64,000 bases of DNA from the NCBI GenBank assembly GCA_002842435.1, contig PHCX01000006.1:434001-498000 (forward strand), written 5' to 3'. The position numbers and the translations under genes were made by a program. Of this stretch, positions 55,198-64,000 are shown in pieces; the first letter of the stretch is position 1, and the number at the start of each line of letters is the position of its first letter. The notes under the pieces are model-generated. The model searched no databases, had not been told where the DNA came from, and was given only the letters and a program-made list of their open reading frames with translations. The DNA is from Betaproteobacteria bacterium HGW-Betaproteobacteria-1. GTDB lineage: Bacteria; Pseudomonadota; Gammaproteobacteria; Burkholderiales; Methylophilaceae.

Positions 55198-57813
55198 TCA
55201 AACACTTTTAATGGCCTTGAGTATGGCCGGGTAATCAAAGTTCTCTGCCAGATGCAGCAAGGTTTTCGCCAGATCAGCATCATGAACCGCCACTTTCTGG
55301 ATTGCGGCAAGAATGCTGTCGCTCTCCAGACTTTCAAGAGCATTCTCCAACTCAACTTTCAAATCTGCAGACAATGCGGCCAGCGCTTCATGCGTCAGTA
55401 ACACATTGCTGGAAGCGTCCTCCTGCTGTGAGGATTCATAAATGTACTCTACACCCAACTGTTCACTCATACATTGATATATCTCATTAAAACGGTAGGG
55501 CTTGAGTACGACATCATCCATTCCTGCCTTGAGCATCTCACCACGCTGCTCAGCCAGCGCCGAAGCTGTGACCGCAACGATTTTTACATCCTTGCCACCT
55601 GGCAGCTGACGAATCTGTAGCGTGGCCTCCATACCATCCATGACCGGCATACGCCTGTCCATCCAGATAAGATGTGGCTGCCACTCCTGAAAGTACTGCA
55701 CGCCCTGCTTGCCGTTGTCCGCCACCTTGACGGAAAAACCTGCTTTTTTCATCAACTGGGTAAGCAAAATCTGGTTCTCCTTCTGATCCTCGACAATCAG
55801 AATCCGGTACTCCGGCTGCCCTGAGGCAAGGCCCACCACCTCCCCTTTGGAGACATTCGCCAGTTTTTCCGCTTCTGCTTCATCGGCAATTTCCAGCGGA
55901 ATATCAACATGAAACAGCGAGCCCTTGCCCGGCTTGCTCTTCACGCTGATATTGCCGCCCATCAGCTCTACGTACTGACGCGTAATAGTCAAGCCCAGAC
56001 CCGTACCCTTCTGCTTGCTGGTATCGCCAACCTGTACAAACGGTTCGAAGATCTTCTGATGATCTTTGGGTTTGATACCAATCCCCGTGTCTTCAACTTC
56101 CAGCAACAAATGCGCATGCGTATTTTTCTTGGTACTCAAACGCACAACAACCTCTCCCTGCTCGGTGAATTTAATCGCATTACCGACAAGGTTCAGCAGC
56201 ACCTGGCGCAAGCGGGTTTCGTCACCCTTGATATATCGCGGAAATTTTGAGGCCTGATCCACCCTCAACTGCAAGCCTTTCTCTTGCGCACGGATGTGCA
56301 TCAAATCCGTGATATCGCGCACCAGGGCCCCAAGATCAAGCGGCACCGATTCAATCTCCACATTGCCGGCCTCGATCTTGGCCATATCAAGCACGTCATT
56401 AATCAGGTTTAACAGGTGCTCGCCACTGCGATTGATGATATCCAGGCTTTCCAGCTGGGATTCCGTCAGCGAGGCCTCCTTGCGCAGAAGGCTGGAGAAA
56501 CCAAGAATGGCGTTCAAAGGAGTACGCAGTTCATGACTCATACTGGCGAGGAATGTGCTCTTGGCGCGATTCGCCATCTCAGCTGCCTCGCGTGCCAGCA
56601 CCAAAGCTACCGTACGCTCCTGCACCTCGTCCTCCAGATGATCCTTGTACTGGATCAACTCATTCTCGGCGCGCTTGCGTTCGGTCAGGTCAATGAAGGT
56701 CGCCAGAAAATCTTCCTCCAGCATGACACCCGAAATCTCCATTATGCGCACTTCGCCATTTTTGCAAGTCACATGATACTCATGCGGCTGAATATCCTGC
56801 CCGGTCTCCGCCGCAAACTGCACTGCCTTGCCCCAGGTTGACATGACCCAGGCACGATAATCGGCATCCGGATAAGCCAGCTGCCACCACGCATCCATCG
56901 TCGGAACATCCTCATGCGTATAACCGAAAGTCTTACTGAAACGGTCATTGATGCTCGCCATTACCTTGTTTTCCATGACATAGCACATCGGGATCGGCGC
57001 AGCTTTAACCAGCTTGCGAAAACGTGTTTCGTTCTCAAGCCGGATATTCTTTTCCTCCTCCAGAGTATCCAGCATGCGATAGAGATGACGTGCAAGCACA
57101 CCGATTTCATCAGTGCGTTGCATGTCTTGCCGTTGGAAAGGCTTGCCCTGCTCGGCATCGCGTGCAACGACAACCAACCTGTCCAGCCCCCTAGTCAGGC
57201 CACCCGCCAATCGGGATGCGATAGTAAAGATAAGCAGCACCAGCAACAGGGAAAAAGCGAGCCCGGCATAGGTCATCTGACGCAAATTGGCATTGACGGT
57301 ATCACGTGTCATTTCTACCCGTACCCAACCAATGTGACGTTCACCTGCCATAATCGGCACAGCAACATCTATCAGATTGGATTGATCAATCAACACCCGC
57401 TCTTCAGCTTTCCCTTGCAACAGATCCTGACTGATTTCGTCACTGAAATAATTGCCGATATACTCAAGCCGGGTCGAGGCCAGCACTTCACCTGCAGGCG
57501 TCAGCACGGCTGCAAACCTGATATCAGTTGCGCTGGAAATACCTTGTAGCACCTCTTGCAAGCCGGTCAAATCATTGGCCAAGACCCAGGAAGTACTGCT
57601 ATATGTAGTGCTACGTGCAAGATCAAGCGCATTCCGGGTGCCTTGGGCATACTGGATATTGCGCTCGTAGCTGTAAAGCAGGGATCCTGCGCCCAAACTG
57701 ATGAATATTGCAGCAAGCGAAAACGACAAGGCCAGCTGACGATAGATAGACTTGGCCCAGATCAACTGAAACCGGCGCATAGAACTGGAAACCAGGCTCA
57801 TCAAGGATTTCAT
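55198..57813 (-). CDS. Hybrid sensor histidine kinase (HAMP-PAS-HisKA-HATPase-REC)
   Basis: Membrane sensor kinase of about 871 residues. The start is taken at ATG 57813, just after the preceding stop; a GTG at 57831 is also possible. Order of domains: first membrane helix (about 30-50), periplasmic sensor (to about 180), second helix ([19 protein letters not shown]), HAMP, PAS (about 265-385), HisKA with phospho-His in [15 protein letters not shown], HATPase ([23 protein letters not shown] and GTGLGLTI), a receiver domain with [13 protein letters not shown], and a helical tail of about 75 residues that lacks a clear Hpt His. It is coupled to the upstream PhnD-like gene. Confidence 0.92.
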   Translation of the reverse strand: MKSLMSLVSSSMRRFQLIWAKSIYRQLALSFSLAAIFISLGAGSLLYSYERNIQYAQGTRNALDLARSTTYSSTSWVLANDLTGLQEVLQGISSATDIRFAAVLTPAGEVLASTRLEYIGNYFSDEISQDLLQGKAEERVLIDQSNLIDVAVPIMAGERHIGWVRVEMTRDTVNANLRQMTYAGLAFSLLLVLLIFTIASRLAGGLTRGLDRLVVVARDAEQGKPFQRQDMQRTDEIGVLARHLYRMLDTLEEEKNIRLENETRFRKLVKAAPIPMCYVMENKVMASINDRFSKTFGYTHEDVPTMDAWWQLAYPDADYRAWVMSTWGKAVQFAAETGQDIQPHEYHVTCKNGEVRIMEISGVMLEEDFLATFIDLTERKRAENELIQYKDHLEDEVQERTVALVLAREAAEMANRAKSTFLASMSHELRTPLNAILGFSSLLRKEASLTESQLESLDIINRSGEHLLNLINDVLDMAKIEAGNVEIESVPLDLGALVRDITDLMHIRAQEKGLQLRVDQASKFPRYIKGDETRLRQVLLNLVGNAIKFTEQGEVVVRLSTKKNTHAHLLLEVEDTGIGIKPKDHQKIFEPFVQVGDTSKQKGTGLGLTITRQYVELMGGNISVKSKPGKGSLFHVDIPLEIADEAEAEKLANVSKGEVVGLASGQPEYRILIVEDQKENQILLTQLMKKAGFSVKVADNGKQGVQYFQEWQPHLIWMDRRMPVMDGMEATLQIRQLPGGKDVKIVAVTASALAEQRGEMLKAGMDDVVLKPYRFNEIYQCMSEQLGVEYIYESSQQEDASSNVLLTHEALAALSADLKVELENALESLESDSILAAIQKVAVHDADLAKTLLHLAENFDYPAILKAIKSV

Positions 57814-57814
57814 C

Positions 57815-58741
57815 TCAATAATCGATCTCACGTACGGTTCGAGAAAACTCCTGTAAAAAATCCCTCACCGGCAAATACGTCTCGCCCGTTGCCGCCTCGA
57901 AACGGGAGACCGGCAAACGTTGCAGCATGGCACGTCCTTCAGCTGTTTCATGCAAACTGAGCAGTTGCCGTGAGAAAGCATCAGCGATATCCGCCGACAC
58001 ATCCTGACGCACCACCCAGCCGTTATTCAATAATGAATGGGTCTGCCATTTGACTGTGAGCTGATTCGCCAATTCGGGATGCTCCCGCATATATGTCTTC
58101 CATGGCACGGGCCAGGTCGCACCAGCCGCCACGTGCCCGCGCAGGACGTTCTCTATGGAAGACTCCTGCGAACCGACATAACGGTTCTCGATATCACGGT
58201 TTACATCGATGCCATGTGTATGCAGATAGTATTGCGGCATGAAAGTCGCAGCCAGCGCTGTCTTGCCCGGATAAGAAACCGCCTTGCCCTTGAGATCTGC
58301 GACCTCACGGATCCCGCTATCCTTGCGAATCAGGATGATGCCGCGAAAATCCTCGTCATCTCCCATTTTTCCAAATATGCGATAGCCGTGTTTAAGCGAG
58401 AGAACAGTCTGGTAGGGATTGGGCATGGCGAATGCGAAATGCCCGGCATAAAGTTTTTTATCAAACTCCGTGTAGTTGCGCGAAGCCTCCAGCTTGAAGT
58501 GCGCTTCCGGGATATTGGCGTTCATGTGGTCGACGATGGGGCCGTAGACTTCCATCAAACGCTGTGGGTTGTGTAATGGGTGTATACCGACGGTATATTC
58601 AGCAACATGTTGCGAGCCCACAGTGGTCAGCGTCGGCTCATAGATATCATCATCAGAACGACCACAGGCAACCAGTAGAATCGCCGAAAAAAGGGGAAGC
58701 CAGAATGAAGTAGCGCGAATTGCCCGGGCGGTTCTGATCAT
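57815..58741 (-). CDS. PhnD-like substrate-binding lipoprotein
   Basis: Periplasmic binding protein of the phosphate/phosphite/phosphonate (PhnD/PtxB) type, 308 residues. The start at 58741 has GGAGGTGA upstream. The signal peptide has lipobox LVAC (Cys about 26). The mature domain shows [62 protein letters not shown] and [11 protein letters not shown], typical of the family. No transporter subunits adjoin; instead the hybrid kinase gene starts at its stop. It is therefore more likely a sensor subunit than a transport component. Confidence 0.85.
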   Translation of the reverse strand: MIRTARAIRATSFWLPLFSAILLVACGRSDDDIYEPTLTTVGSQHVAEYTVGIHPLHNPQRLMEVYGPIVDHMNANIPEAHFKLEASRNYTEFDKKLYAGHFAFAMPNPYQTVLSLKHGYRIFGKMGDDEDFRGIILIRKDSGIREVADLKGKAVSYPGKTALAATFMPQYYLHTHGIDVNRDIENRYVGSQESSIENVLRGHVAAGATWPVPWKTYMREHPELANQLTVKWQTHSLLNNGWVVRQDVSADIADAFSRQLLSLHETAEGRAMLQRLPVSRFEAATGETYLPVRDFLQEFSRTVREIDY

Positions 58742-58834
58742 CAGCAATTCACCTCCCTTGTCAGGGTCAAGCACCCCTATTCAAATTAAGCATCCATCAG
58801 CGCATTATGCAGACGACTGAATGAATATTATGAG

Positions 58835-58910
58835 TGGTGCCCCCGGCACGAATCGAACGTGCGACCCTCCCCTTAGGAGGGGGATGCTCTATCCACTGAG
58901 CTACGGGGGC
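58835..58910 (-). tRNA. tRNA-Arg (anticodon CCU)
   Basis: A complete 76-nt tRNA on the minus strand including encoded CCA. Acceptor GCCCCCG pairs with CGGGGGC, the D arm has GCTC/GAGC, the anticodon stem is TCCCC/GGGGA, and the loop CTCCTAA gives anticodon CCT. The T arm is GCACG-TTCGATT-CGTGC. It reads the AGG arginine codon. It lies about 90 bp upstream of the PhnD-like gene. Confidence 0.96.
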
Positions 58911-59020
58911 AACGGTGTTATTTTCTCATATTTCAGGCTGCTGCGAATTTAGAATCACAAAAACTGTCATGAGTTTATATGCGCAGGATACTCACCAAAT
59001 CTACTGTTCAGAGGATTGCC

Positions 59021-59572
59021 ATGAAATTTGTCATCATTATCGCCGCCATCGCCCTCACCCTGCTGCTGTTCCGTTCCATCAGTTACGCGGCGGATATACC
59101 CAGGACGGGCGACGCGGCGCCCGACTTCCGTCTGCCGGATGCCAAACAGCAGATTCACACACTCAAGGATTATTCCGGCAAATGGCTGGTACTTTATTTC
59201 TATCCGAAGAACGACACGCCCGGCTGCACTCAGGAAGCCTGCGCTTTTCGCGACGATCTGTTCCAGATTGAAAAACTCAATGCAAAAGTTGTGGGGGTCA
59301 GCGTCGACGATACCGACTCGCATGCGGAGTTTGCCAAAAAATATAACCTGCCTTTCCCGCTGCTTGCTGACAAGGATGGCAAGGTGGCGGACAGTTATGG
59401 CGCACTGAGAAATCTGGGCATCATCAAAATCGCCAAGCGCTACACTTACCTGATAGATCCGAACGGCAAGATCGCAAAAGTCTATCTCAGCGTGAATACT
59501 TCAAGACACTCGCAGGAAATCATCGATGACTTGAAAAAACTCGGCAAGGCAGATGCATCTTCGCAAACTTGA
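59021..59572 (+). CDS. Exported Bcp/PrxQ-type peroxiredoxin
   Basis: Peroxiredoxin of 183 residues with an N-terminal signal/anchor (MKFVIIIAAIALTLLLFRSISYAA-DI), so it likely acts in the periplasm. The start is at 59021, where AGAGG precedes the ATG; the frame opens earlier. The active site YPKNDTPGCTQEACAFRD has both the peroxidatic Cys and the resolving Cys five residues later, the classical atypical 2-Cys pattern, unlike the cytosolic paralogue at 25339. It lies between two tRNA genes. Confidence 0.9.
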   Translation: MKFVIIIAAIALTLLLFRSISYAADIPRTGDAAPDFRLPDAKQQIHTLKDYSGKWLVLYFYPKNDTPGCTQEACAFRDDLFQIEKLNAKVVGVSVDDTDSHAEFAKKYNLPFPLLADKDGKVADSYGALRNLGIIKIAKRYTYLIDPNGKIAKVYLSVNTSRHSQEIIDDLKKLGKADASSQT

Positions 59573-59583
59573 TCTGCCGAAAA

Positions 59584-59621
59584 ACAAAAAAGCCGCTAAC
59601 TTTATAGCGGCTTTTTTGTGT
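59584..59621. terminator. Terminator after the exported peroxiredoxin gene
   Basis: A perfect 15-bp stem (59584-59598 and 59605-59619, core AAAAAAGCCGCTA / TAGCGGCTTTTTT) with a 6-base loop. It lies 11 bases after the stop and just beyond the 3' end of the minus-strand tRNA-Leu, so it can serve both. Confidence 0.9.
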
Positions 59622-59632
59622 CATCAGCGATT

Positions 59633-59719
59633 TGGTGCCCGGGGCCGGAATCGAACCGGCACGACCGTTAAGTCGAGAGATTTTAAGTCTCTTGTGTCTA
59701 CCAATTTCACCACCCGGGC
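59633..59719 (-). tRNA. tRNA-Leu (anticodon UAA)
   Basis: A complete 87-nt class II tRNA on the minus strand with encoded CCA. The acceptor is GCCCGGG/CCCGGGC, the anticodon stem is AGAGA/TCTCT, and the loop CTTAAAA gives anticodon TAA. A long variable arm (CGACTTAACGGTCG region) is present, and the T loop is GCCGG-TTCGATT-CCGGC. It reads UUA. Confidence 0.96.
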
Positions 59720-59776
59720 GATCTGACTTTCAGGCAGTCGATCGACCGCTGATGGTGCACATAAAACAAGGTGCGT

Positions 59777-59805
59777 ATTCTAACACCATGGAGGTGAATT
59801 TTTAA
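59777..59805 (-). promoter_or_regulatory. Candidate promoter for tRNA-Leu
   Basis: On the minus strand TAGAAT (59777-59782) lies 17 bases downstream of TTAAAA (59800-59805), about 58 bp upstream of the tRNA 5' end. The match is moderate (5 of 6 at -10, 4 of 6 at -35). Confidence 0.35.
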
Positions 59806-59870
59806 TCGATGAATACACAATGCCGGGAAATTCAAATGGGCTGGCCAAGCCGCAAATTACAAAGCATTAT

Positions 59871-62135
59871 TTAATTGACGATCTCTTGCACAATCCGCCA
59901 GTCATCGGCAGTTTTCTTCATATGCAACTCTTTATTGGCTTTCAGGGAATAACTGCTGGTTTGATAGGTCTGTTTGAAACGGACAATTGCCGTATCAGCA
60001 TTTTCTTCAACCTTGACGTCATTAAGACTGATTTTCAACTCGCCTGCCCTTGTCAGCTTATCGTGCCTGTCTTGTAGCCACGCTTGTCTGTCAGCAAATT
60101 TCTGCGGCGTAAAGTCCTCTACATACCTGGCGACATAGGCCTCGTAATCACGTTTCTCCCAAGCTTCTTTCCAAAGATTGAGGGCAATAGAAACGTCGCT
60201 GGCAACAGGCCTGGCTGACACAACCTCATCCCCCACTTTTTTGACTTGCCATTGACATGGACCATTGACGCAATCGACCACAGATTCGCGTACGATCTGC
60301 CAACTACCTTCAATCAACTCAAATCCGAGCTCTTTACGAACCTCGTCCTTGTAACCCAGCGAGTTCTCGTATTCCTGACCAAAATCTGCAAGTGCCTCTT
60401 GCGGCATCTGCACATTCGCTACCGCCTTGTCGCCATTGACAACAATCTTGATGTTCTTCAGTCCCAGCTTGATCCTGTCAGGGGTTCTGATTCGGTAAGT
60501 TCTCTGCTTCAGCCATTCAGCCTTGCTCATGCCGTAGGAAGGCGTGAATTTTTCCGCATAGTAACTGAGGTAGCCATCAAGATTCCGGCTCTCCCATGCC
60601 TTGCCCCAGCCTTCAACACGGGCATGGACGGCAGACTCCTGGCTCAGGGGCGGGATTTTCTGTTCAGGAATATTGATCACAGGCGGCTTCATCGTGTCAC
60701 TGAGCGGCTTGGCTCTCTCCAGCAGTTCCTTCTTGTCCACCTTGGGCATGCTGGGTGCGACTGTCTGGCAAACATTCTGCCGGTCGAAATATTCGGCCCG
60801 GCCATAGTCTGGCAAACCGGCACGCACCACGCCCAGCTTGTTCAACAACTCGCCTTGTCCGGCATAGGTACGCGCAAAAGCGGCTTTCATATCGTATTCG
60901 GTATTGGCATAGGCGCGTCTTGCCTGGAAGTATTCATTTTCGGTATCCAGCAAGTCCAGCAAGGTACGCTGGCCGATATCAAACTGCCTGCGGTAGGCTT
61001 CACGCGCCTTTTCTATCGACAACTGGTGCTGGTCCCGATACACCAGTTGCTCACGCAAACGCTCGATATCGTTATAGGCGATGACCACCGTCTGCCGGGT
61101 GTCGATACAGGCCTTGTCGCGCAGATCCTGCGTGCTGATCAATTTTTCTGCTGCCTGACTGATGGCGGAACGGTCGGACAGACCGTTGAACAAATTGAAG
61201 TTGAGGGTAAGTTCCAGCACATCGGCTGCCTGGGCACTGTTTCTGCCGTCGGAACTGGTGTCCAGCACCTTGGTTGCCTGCAAATCCAGTCGTGGCATAT
61301 AGCTACCACGCTTGGATTTCACTTCATTTTCAGTCGCCACGATGTTCTCGATTGCGGCCAGCAGGTCCGGATTCTGTTTGTAGGCAAGATCCAGCGCTTC
61401 CACCGCAGTACTTGAAACGCCGAGTGCAGCAAGATCGATTTCAGGCAAGGCGTCAGGTGGAAGTTCACCGACCAGACGCTGAAAATTGGCCGTAGCATCA
61501 TGCAAATTGGTCAGTTCGGTCAGCAGGTTGGCCTCTGCCAATGCAAGACGACCGCTAGCCTGTTCCAGGTCAACCCGGCGGCCAACACCCGCCAGCACGC
61601 GCTCCTCGATACGGTCATAGAACTGCTTATGAGTAACGTAATTATCCTTTGCGTAATCCGACAACTGCCGATAACGCTGAATATCAAGATAAGCGCGAGT
61701 GGCTTCCAAACCCACTTTCTGCATGGTGCTCTGCAGTTCATAGAAACGCACACGCGAAGCATGGCCAAGACGATTCATCTCATTGGAGGTGATGAAACCA
61801 TCGAACAACAATTGACGCAGTACCAGCGCGGTGCGATTTTCCGGTATGCCGGTATTACCAGGGTCCGGCACCATTTTTTCCTGGTCACGATAGGTTGAGG
61901 TCAAATCCAGCTGCGGTAGCAAACGACCCCGTGTGACTAAAGTTTCCTGCTCGGCCGCCGTAAAGTTATGGTATCTGGCCTGCACTTCCGGATTGGAAGT
62001 CACCGTCTTTTCGACGATTTGCTGTAAAGTAAGCATTGTGTCCGCATGAGCAATCGCAGGGACACTCAACGCCGCGAGCATGACAATGGTGATGAAATTT
62101 TGACAGTTTGTGTGCTTGTTTTTTGTCCGAATCAT
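59871..62135 (-). CDS. TolC/LapE-type outer-membrane efflux protein fused to two NTF2-like domains
   Basis: Outer-membrane channel of type I secretion, 754 residues. After the signal peptide (about 1-31, AIAHADT) a complete TolC domain runs to about 450: LTLQQIVEKTVTSNPEV, ALVLRQLLFDGFITSNEM, GVGRRVDLEQASGRLALAEANL and DIGQRTLLDLLDTENEY. A Pro-rich linker with PVINIPEQKIPPLSQES follows. Then come two copies of an NTF2/Cds6-like domain, each opening with the same pattern (WGKAWESRNLDGYLSYYAEKF and WKEAWEKRDYEAYVARYVEDF; about 520-645 and 649-754). Ordinary TolC proteins are about 450-500 residues, so the C-terminal 270 residues are an addition. It is divergent from lapG. Confidence 0.85.
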   Translation of the reverse strand: MIRTKNKHTNCQNFITIVMLAALSVPAIAHADTMLTLQQIVEKTVTSNPEVQARYHNFTAAEQETLVTRGRLLPQLDLTSTYRDQEKMVPDPGNTGIPENRTALVLRQLLFDGFITSNEMNRLGHASRVRFYELQSTMQKVGLEATRAYLDIQRYRQLSDYAKDNYVTHKQFYDRIEERVLAGVGRRVDLEQASGRLALAEANLLTELTNLHDATANFQRLVGELPPDALPEIDLAALGVSSTAVEALDLAYKQNPDLLAAIENIVATENEVKSKRGSYMPRLDLQATKVLDTSSDGRNSAQAADVLELTLNFNLFNGLSDRSAISQAAEKLISTQDLRDKACIDTRQTVVIAYNDIERLREQLVYRDQHQLSIEKAREAYRRQFDIGQRTLLDLLDTENEYFQARRAYANTEYDMKAAFARTYAGQGELLNKLGVVRAGLPDYGRAEYFDRQNVCQTVAPSMPKVDKKELLERAKPLSDTMKPPVINIPEQKIPPLSQESAVHARVEGWGKAWESRNLDGYLSYYAEKFTPSYGMSKAEWLKQRTYRIRTPDRIKLGLKNIKIVVNGDKAVANVQMPQEALADFGQEYENSLGYKDEVRKELGFELIEGSWQIVRESVVDCVNGPCQWQVKKVGDEVVSARPVASDVSIALNLWKEAWEKRDYEAYVARYVEDFTPQKFADRQAWLQDRHDKLTRAGELKISLNDVKVEENADTAIVRFKQTYQTSSYSLKANKELHMKKTADDWRIVQEIVN

Positions 62136-62317
62136 TGCGCTAACTTGACCTTAAAGCCACTATCGGCTTGGTTATTTTATATTTATTCAATAAGTTATGA
62201 TGGAAATTAACAGGTTAATCTTTAAATTTCAAGCCTAAACTGCAATTACCTGATAATGAGTATCGCAACTCTCATGCCATATAACAAAGCCAGCAGCTTC
62301 AATATCAGCGGCAGGCA

Positions 62318-63031
62318 ATGATTAAATCGCTGATTATAAATATATTCCTCCGATACAGAGCCTGTCTCTGTACAAGCATCTGCTTTTTTGCTTTTTTCTT
62401 CGCTTTTTTCCTTCCCGGTCACAGCAGCGCCGCCATCAATTTCGATCGTTTACTTAGCCTGGCCTCGCAGCAATACGGCGCGCGCGGACAGCAAAACATC
62501 ACCGACCTCAGAACGCTGCTCAGCCAACTGCAAGGTGCCACAGAGCAGGAAAAACTATTACGTATCAACATGTTCGTTAATCAGAAGATCCGTATATTCG
62601 GCAATGATATCGACATCTGGGGACAATCAGACTACTGGGCAACACCACTGGAATCACTGGGACGCGAGGCCGGTGATTGCGAGGATTTCAGCATCGCCAA
62701 GTACATGTTTCTGCGTGAATTGGGCATATCCAACGACAAATTGAGACTGACTTATGTCCGTGCGCAGATCGGTGGGCCGAACAGCCGCATCTTTCAGGCA
62801 CACATGGTGCTTAGCTATTACGAAACACCGAATGCGGAACCACTGATTCTGGACAATCTGATTAGTGACATCCGTGGCGCTTCCAGAAGAACGGATCTCA
62901 AACCGATTTTTGGTTTTAACAGTAATGGCTTGTGGGTGGGAAACTCCAGCAGCCCCAGAGGAGACTCCTCAACCCATTTATCGCGTTGGCGGAATTTGCT
63001 TGAACGCGCCAGGAACGAAGGTATAGAGTAA
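62318..63031 (+). CDS. lapG: LapG periplasmic cysteine protease
   Basis: Transglutaminase-like cysteine protease (DUF920) that cleaves the N-terminus of Lap adhesins and so releases biofilms. The 237 residues have a signal/anchor segment (about 13-38). The catalytic triad is Cys121 (AGDCEDFS), His162 (QAHMVLSY) and Asp179 (LILDNLI), as in LapG of pseudomonads. It is followed after 19 bp by the lapD gene, its inner-membrane inhibitor. Confidence 0.92.
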   Translation: MIKSLIINIFLRYRACLCTSICFFAFFFAFFLPGHSSAAINFDRLLSLASQQYGARGQQNITDLRTLLSQLQGATEQEKLLRINMFVNQKIRIFGNDIDIWGQSDYWATPLESLGREAGDCEDFSIAKYMFLRELGISNDKLRLTYVRAQIGGPNSRIFQAHMVLSYYETPNAEPLILDNLISDIRGASRRTDLKPIFGFNSNGLWVGNSSSPRGDSSTHLSRWRNLLERARNEGIE

Positions 63032-63050
63032 ATAGAATGAGGTACTTGAT

Positions 63051-64000
63051 ATGTCTTTAATCAAACAGCTTTGGATCGCGACAATCGTGCTGGTAGTGCT
63101 TGTCTTCAGCGCCAGTCTGGCCGCCATGGTTTCAACCAGCCGCGATTACGTCGTTGAACAGATGAAGGAAAAGAACATTGATAACGCGACCTCCCTGGCG
63201 CTTACCATGTCACAGATTGAGAAAGACCTCGTCAATCTGGAGCTGCTGATTGCAGCACAGTTCGATACCGGTCATTACCAGCTGATCCGGTTGTCAGACC
63301 CCAACGGCAACCTGATATTGGAGCGCAGCAAGGAAAGCCGGCAGGTCAACGCGCCAGCCTGGTTTGTCCAGTTGACCGTAATGGATGTTCATCCGGGCTA
63401 TGCGCAAGTACAGGACGGCTGGGCGCAATATGGCCGCCTGCGCATTGAAAGCGATATGCGCATCGCCTATGAAGGCTTGTGGGAAGCCAGTCAACGCATG
63501 TTCGCAGTCAGCCTGCTGGTCGGGATGATTGGCGCCTTGATTGGCAGCATCCTGCTCAAACGCCTGTTAAGGCCGCTCAATCATGTAGTGCAACAGGCAG
63601 AAGCCATCGGCGAACGCCGTTTCGTCACGTCCGCGATTCCCAAAACAAAGGAATTCAGATTACTGGTGAGGACCATGAACCAGTTGACCGAGCGCGTACG
63701 CGACATGCTGACGGAGGAAACCGGGAGACTGGAGAAACTGCGACTGGAAGCAAATTACGACAGCACATCCGGACTGATGAACCGCACCTATTTCTTCAAC
63801 CGTGTCAGCGCCATGACCAATGATGAAGAGGATTTCAATCAGGGACTGCTGGTTGTCGCACGTCTAGATGACCTGAGCCGCATCGATAAAACTCTGGGGC
63901 ACGATGAAACCAATGCGCTGCTGCACCGCATGGGTCAGGCACTGCAGGATTTTGCCGAGAAAGAGACCGACACCCTGGCCGCCAGACTCTCCGGCACCGA
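63051..64000 (+). CDS. lapD: Cyclic-di-GMP receptor LapD, 3' end cut by window edge
   Basis: Inner-membrane receptor that binds cyclic di-GMP through a degenerate EAL domain and sequesters LapG. The first 316 residues are present: an N-terminal membrane helix (LWIATIVLVVLVFSASLAAM), the LapD/MoxY periplasmic domain (about 25-150, ending RIESDMRIAYEGLWEASQRM), a second helix (LLVGMIGALIGSILL), HAMP (to about 225), and the start of a degenerate GGDEF domain (YDSTSGLMNRTYFFNRVS). The remaining GGDEF and EAL domains are beyond the window. It follows lapG by 19 bp. Confidence 0.9.
   Translation, partial: MSLIKQLWIATIVLVVLVFSASLAAMVSTSRDYVVEQMKEKNIDNATSLALTMSQIEKDLVNLELLIAAQFDTGHYQLIRLSDPNGNLILERSKESRQVNAPAWFVQLTVMDVHPGYAQVQDGWAQYGRLRIESDMRIAYEGLWEASQRMFAVSLLVGMIGALIGSILLKRLLRPLNHVVQQAEAIGERRFVTSAIPKTKEFRLLVRTMNQLTERVRDMLTEETGRLEKLRLEANYDSTSGLMNRTYFFNRVSAMTNDEEDFNQGLLVVARLDDLSRIDKTLGHDETNALLHRMGQALQDFAEKETDTLAARLSGT

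Noticed and set aside
60246..61415. 389-codon plus-strand frame opposite the TolC gene
   Set aside because: It lies antisense to the TolC domain, whose motifs are clear; the frame has no recognisable domain.

Overview
The window is a chromosomal segment of moderately GC-rich DNA that reads as a betaproteobacterium, probably Nitrosomonadales-like (Gallionellaceae, Methylophilaceae or a relative). Supporting signs are the gene order rpoE-rseA-rseB-rseC-mucD-lepA divergent from nadB, the rnfABCDGE-nth operon, dapA-bamC-MBL hydrolase, suhB divergent from trmJ-cysE-iscR-isc, prfB-lysS, and several small families typical of that class. There is no prophage, integrase, IS transposase or CRISPR array. 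The taxonomic call is an inference from gene order and protein style, not from a search.

Layout. 1-5.8 kb (minus): envelope-stress operon rpoE-rseA-rseB-rseC-mucD followed by lepA, which is cut by the left edge. 6-7.6 kb: nadB. 7.6-11.4 kb (minus): ECF sigma factor, HC2-type anti-sigma factor, a Cys-repeat RiPP precursor (HvfA/bufferin type), its MNIO maturase HvfB, partner HvfC, then the zinc peptidase MtfA. 11.4-19 kb (minus): rnfABCDGE, nth, a FIST protein and a DUF1841 protein. 19-22.3 kb (plus): dapA, bamC, MBL hydrolase. 22.3-25.3 kb (minus): L16 hydroxylase RoxA, a small unknown protein, an orphan secretin-domain protein and an Ala/Glu/Pro lipoprotein. 25.3-29.8 kb: bcp and slyD facing mutS and suhB. 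29.8-38.3 kb (plus): trmJ, cysE, iscR, two cysteine desulfurases, iscU, iscA, hscB, hscA, fdx, with two palindromic elements wedged between iscS and iscU. 38.3-44.1 kb (minus): a Lys/Ala-rich protein, a Pho-box phosphate porin, bactofilin, lysS and prfB with its programmed +1 frameshift. 44.3-49.4 kb (plus): two PstS proteins and pstCAB. 49.4-51.4 kb (minus): an unknown protein and amtB. 51.7-54 kb: a small lipoprotein, a TetR regulator and a divergent DUF1579-SRPBCC pair. 54.1-58.7 kb (minus): a three-gene signalling operon (PhnD-like binding lipoprotein, hybrid histidine kinase, HD-GYP response regulator). 58.8-59.7 kb: tRNA-Arg(CCU), an exported peroxiredoxin, tRNA-Leu(UAA). 59.9-64 kb: a TolC/LapE-type outer-membrane protein fused to two NTF2-like domains, divergent from lapG and lapD; lapD runs off the right edge.

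How the genes work together. Three themes recur. One is envelope and metal stress: the sigma-E operon, the ECF-controlled HvfABC peptide system, bamC and peroxiredoxins. The second is Fe-S and redox metabolism: Rnf, Nth and the Isc operon. The third is phosphate sensing and cyclic-di-GMP adhesion control: Pho-box porin and pst genes, the PhnD-like/kinase/HD-GYP operon, and LapG-LapD with a TolC-type exporter.

The most interesting accessory systems are the ECF-linked HvfABC operon, the PhnD-kinase-HD-GYP operon next to the Lap genes, the TolC-NTF2 fusion, and the nested palindromes inside the isc operon.
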